Of a stretch of DNA of 7,565 nt, positions 5,592 through 7,565 are shown piece after piece. Source of the stretch: JAJFUG01 sp964386505 (GTDB taxonomy: Bacteria; Gemmatimonadota; Glassbacteria; GWA2-58-10); assembly GCA_964386505.1 (NCBI GenBank), contig CAYLSM010000217.1, positions 1 through 7,565 on the forward strand, read 5' to 3'. The notes beneath the pieces were generated by a model, which ran no database searches, had not been told where the DNA came from, and saw only the letters and a list, made by a program, of their open reading frames with translations. The first letter of the stretch is position 1; each line of letters starts with the position of its first letter. The translations under genes were made by a program, and so were the position numbers.

Positions 5592-6827
5592 ATGTCCGAG
5601 AATTTCATGCAGGAGCTTTTCGCCGAGCGGATCGGCGGGGTTAATTTCGGCAAGTCAAATCAAATCTACAAGTTCGAAAAGATAAAGCGCGCCAAGCGCG
5701 CTGCGATGCAGGAGCACCAGGAGGTCGAGCTGATCGACCTGGGCGTGGGCGAGCCGGATGACATGGCCCCGGCGCTCATCGTGAACACGTTGATCGAGGA
5801 GGCCCGCAAGCCGGTCAACCGCGGCTATACCGACAACGGGATCACCGAGTTCCGCGAAGCCGCCGCCCGCTACATGGAGCGCGTGTTCAGCGTGCCGGGC
5901 CTCGACCCTGGCGCCCAGATCAACCATTCCATCGGCAGCAAGAGCGCCCTGGCCCTGCTGCCCAGCGCCCTGATCAACCCCGGCGACACGGTGCTGATGA
6001 CCGTGCCCGGCTACCCGGTGTTCGGCACGCACAGCGCCTGGTACGGCGCCAATGTGGTGAATCTGCCACTGAGGGAGGAAAACGGCTTCCGGCCCGACCT
6101 GAACGGTCTTGCGCCGGAAGTGTTGAAAAAAGCCAAGGTGCTGGTGATCAACTACCCGAACAACCCCACCGGCCGCAATGCGGATGAGGCGTTCTACGCC
6201 CAGGTGGTGGAGTTCGCTCACCGGCACCGGATCGCCGTGGTGCAGGATGCGGCCTACGCGGCCCTGGTCTACGGGCGTAAGCCGTTGTCGTTCCTGTCCG
6301 TTCCAGGCGCGCTGGAGGTGGGGATCGAGCTGCACTCCCTGTCCAAGAGCTACAACATGACCGGCTGGCGGATCGGCTTTGTCGCAGGCAACACGGGCCT
6401 GGTCAAGGCCTTCGCCGAGGTCAAGGACCACAGCGACAGCGGCCAGTTCGCCGCTATCCAGAAAGCCGCCGCCGTGGGGCTCGACCACCCCGAGATCACC
6501 GGGCAGATCTGCGCCAAATACGAGCGCAAGCTGCGCCTTCTGTGCGAGGTGTTCGGCTCGTTCGGGTTCAGCCCGCGCCTGCCCGAGGGGACTTTCTATC
6601 TGTACATGAAAGCCCCGCGCGGCATCCAGGGCGGCCCCCAGTTCGAGAGCGCCGAGGCTTGCTCGCAGTACCTGATCCGCCAGCACCTGATCTCCACCGT
6701 GCCCGAGGATGCGGTCGGCCCGTTCCTGCGGTTGAGCGCCACTTTTGTCGCCCCGGGCGAGGAGCGTGAAAAAGAGATCGCCGCGGAGATCAAGAAACGC
6801 CTGGGCGGCCTGAAATTCCAGTTCTGA
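5592..6827 (+). CDS. dapL: LL-diaminopimelate aminotransferase
   Basis: PLP aminotransferase that makes LL-DAP in one step from tetrahydrodipicolinate and glutamate, replacing the DapD-DapC-DapE succinylase route. 411 aa, normal for DapL. Fold-type I features: the N-terminal IDLGVGEPDDMAP (49-60), GYTDNGITEFREA (78-90), NYPNNPTG (188-194), Asp219 and Tyr222 in QDAAY, the PLP lysine Lys252 in SLSKSYNMTGWRIGF, and Arg380 in FLRLSATF for the substrate carboxylate. Related class I aminotransferases could be confused with it, but the DNGITEFREA and SKSYNMTGWR wording and the neighbours dapF, dapA and lysA make DapL the clear choice. ATG 5592 has AGGAG (5581-5585) 6 bases upstream. A lone TTGACA at 5550 lacks a good -10, so it is probably transcribed from upstream through the hairpin repeats. 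Confidence 0.92.
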   Translation: MSENFMQELFAERIGGVNFGKSNQIYKFEKIKRAKRAAMQEHQEVELIDLGVGEPDDMAPALIVNTLIEEARKPVNRGYTDNGITEFREAAARYMERVFSVPGLDPGAQINHSIGSKSALALLPSALINPGDTVLMTVPGYPVFGTHSAWYGANVVNLPLREENGFRPDLNGLAPEVLKKAKVLVINYPNNPTGRNADEAFYAQVVEFAHRHRIAVVQDAAYAALVYGRKPLSFLSVPGALEVGIELHSLSKSYNMTGWRIGFVAGNTGLVKAFAEVKDHSDSGQFAAIQKAAAVGLDHPEITGQICAKYERKLRLLCEVFGSFGFSPRLPEGTFYLYMKAPRGIQGGPQFESAEACSQYLIRQHLISTVPEDAVGPFLRLSATFVAPGEEREKEIAAEIKKRLGGLKFQF

Positions 6828-6835
6828 CCGATACG

Positions 6836-6858
6836 AAAAAACTGCGGCGCTTTGCCGC
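6836..6858 (-). terminator. Terminator-like hairpin facing the minus strand, between dapL and dapA
   Basis: Read on the minus strand, GCGGC-AAAGC-GCCGC (6858-6844) is followed by AG and six T residues (6841-6836). On the plus strand the same bases give a hairpin without a T run, so dapL-dapA read-through would be allowed while antisense transcripts would stop. The stem is only five strong pairs. Confidence 0.4.
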
Positions 6859-6897
6859 GCACAAGATATCCTCACTCCCTCATCTCAGGAGGACCCC

Positions 6898-7565
6898 ATG
6901 TTCGAGGGATCGACAGTAGCCCTGGTGACCCCCTACCGTAATGGCAAGGTGGACGAGAAGGCCCTGGGCGAGCTGGTGGAATTCCATATCTCCAAGGGCA
7001 CGAACGCGCTTCTTCCCTGCGGCTGCACGGGCGAGGCCGCCACACTGACCCACGCCGAGCAGACACGCGCGGTCCGGATCGTGGTCGAGGCGACCCGCGG
7101 CCGGGTGCCGGTGATGGCCGGCTCGGGCAGCAACTCCACCGCCGAGGCCGTTGACCTGACCCGCGAGGTCAAGAAAGCCGGCGCGGATGCCGCCCTGCTG
7201 ATAAGCCCCTACTACAACAAGCCCACGCAGGAGGGCATCTACCAGCACTACAAGACCGTGGCCGAGCAGGTGGACATCCCGGTCGTGCTGTACAATGTCC
7301 CCTCGCGCACTGGCAAGAATATCGAGCCGGAGACCGTGGCCCGCCTGAGCGCGATCAAGAACATCGTGGCGATCAAGGAGGCCTCGGGCAGCGTAGACCA
7401 GTCGAGCCAGATCGCTATGCTCTGCGGCATCACGATCCTGTCTGGGGATGACTCACTCACATTGCCCCTGATGTCGATCGGGGCCAAGGGCATAGTCTCG
7501 GTGGCGGCCAACGTGCTGCCCGACCGGGTGGCCGCCCTGTGCAAGGCCTGGCTGAGCGGCAATCC
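6898..7565 (+). CDS. dapA: 4-hydroxy-tetrahydrodipicolinate synthase (3' end beyond window)
   Basis: Condenses pyruvate with aspartate semialdehyde, the first committed step to DAP and lysine; often feedback-inhibited by lysine. 222 residues are present of the ~290 usual. Motifs: MFEGSTVALVTPY at the start, CGCTGEAATL (41-50), SPYYNKPTQEGIYQHY (103-118), YNVPSRTG (132-139), the Schiff-base lysine Lys160 in AIKEASG, and LSGDD (181-185). Tyr132, Tyr106, Arg137 and Lys160 match E. coli Tyr133, Tyr107, Arg138 and Lys161. The position equivalent to E. coli Thr44, part of the proton relay, is Cys43 here; Thr44 equals E. coli Thr45. ATG 6898 has AGGAGG (6887-6892) 5 bases upstream. It follows dapL by 70 bases and is likely co-transcribed. 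N-acetylneuraminate lyase-type relatives are less likely given the motifs and DAP neighbours. Confidence 0.94.
   Translation, partial: MFEGSTVALVTPYRNGKVDEKALGELVEFHISKGTNALLPCGCTGEAATLTHAEQTRAVRIVVEATRGRVPVMAGSGSNSTAEAVDLTREVKKAGADAALLISPYYNKPTQEGIYQHYKTVAEQVDIPVVLYNVPSRTGKNIEPETVARLSAIKNIVAIKEASGSVDQSSQIAMLCGITILSGDDSLTLPLMSIGAKGIVSVAANVLPDRVAALCKAWLSGN

Overview
The window reads as a piece of a GC-rich, Gram-negative bacterial chromosome. Two genes argue for an outer membrane (a TolC-type channel and a probable lipoprotein). A lysine/meso-diaminopimelate (DAP) cluster uses the LL-DAP aminotransferase DapL. DapL is known from Bacteroidota/Chlorobi, Chlamydiae, Cyanobacteria, Spirochaetes, some Deltaproteobacteria and many uncultured phyla. 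I cannot fix the phylum from sequence alone.

Left part (1-1617): a minus-strand operon of a TetR/AcrR-family regulator followed after 10 bases by a TolC-family outer-membrane efflux protein that runs off the window edge. Its promoter is a near-consensus sigma-70 site whose start region carries TetR-type palindromic and direct repeats, which suggests autorepression. Facing the other way, a textbook sigma-54 (-24/-12) element lies upstream of the next plus-strand gene.

Middle (1618-3355): a 304-aa probable lipoprotein of unknown function; then a 59-aa protein that is about 70% Asp/Glu, with its own strong promoter and a ~118-nt leader; then a ~330-base segment before lysA. That segment starts at another near-perfect sigma-70 promoter, contains several strong hairpins and ends in an intrinsic terminator whose tail has been duplicated in tandem. 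It is either a stand-alone small RNA or a terminator-controlled leader of the DAP/lysine genes; it matches no riboswitch or T-box consensus I can recognise.

Right part (3356-7565): lysA, dapF, dapL and dapA (3' end outside the window), all on the plus strand. Together DapA (first committed step), DapL (direct amination of tetrahydrodipicolinate to LL-DAP), DapF (LL- to meso-DAP) and LysA (meso-DAP to lysine) give the aminotransferase route except for DapB, which is not in the window. The cluster is interrupted between dapF and dapL by two adjacent hairpin sequences, one a perfect 28-bp palindrome that looks like a dispersed intergenic repeat.

The most interesting parts are the structured leader/sRNA in front of lysA, the extremely acidic mini-protein, and the sigma-54 promoter facing a TetR-controlled efflux operon.
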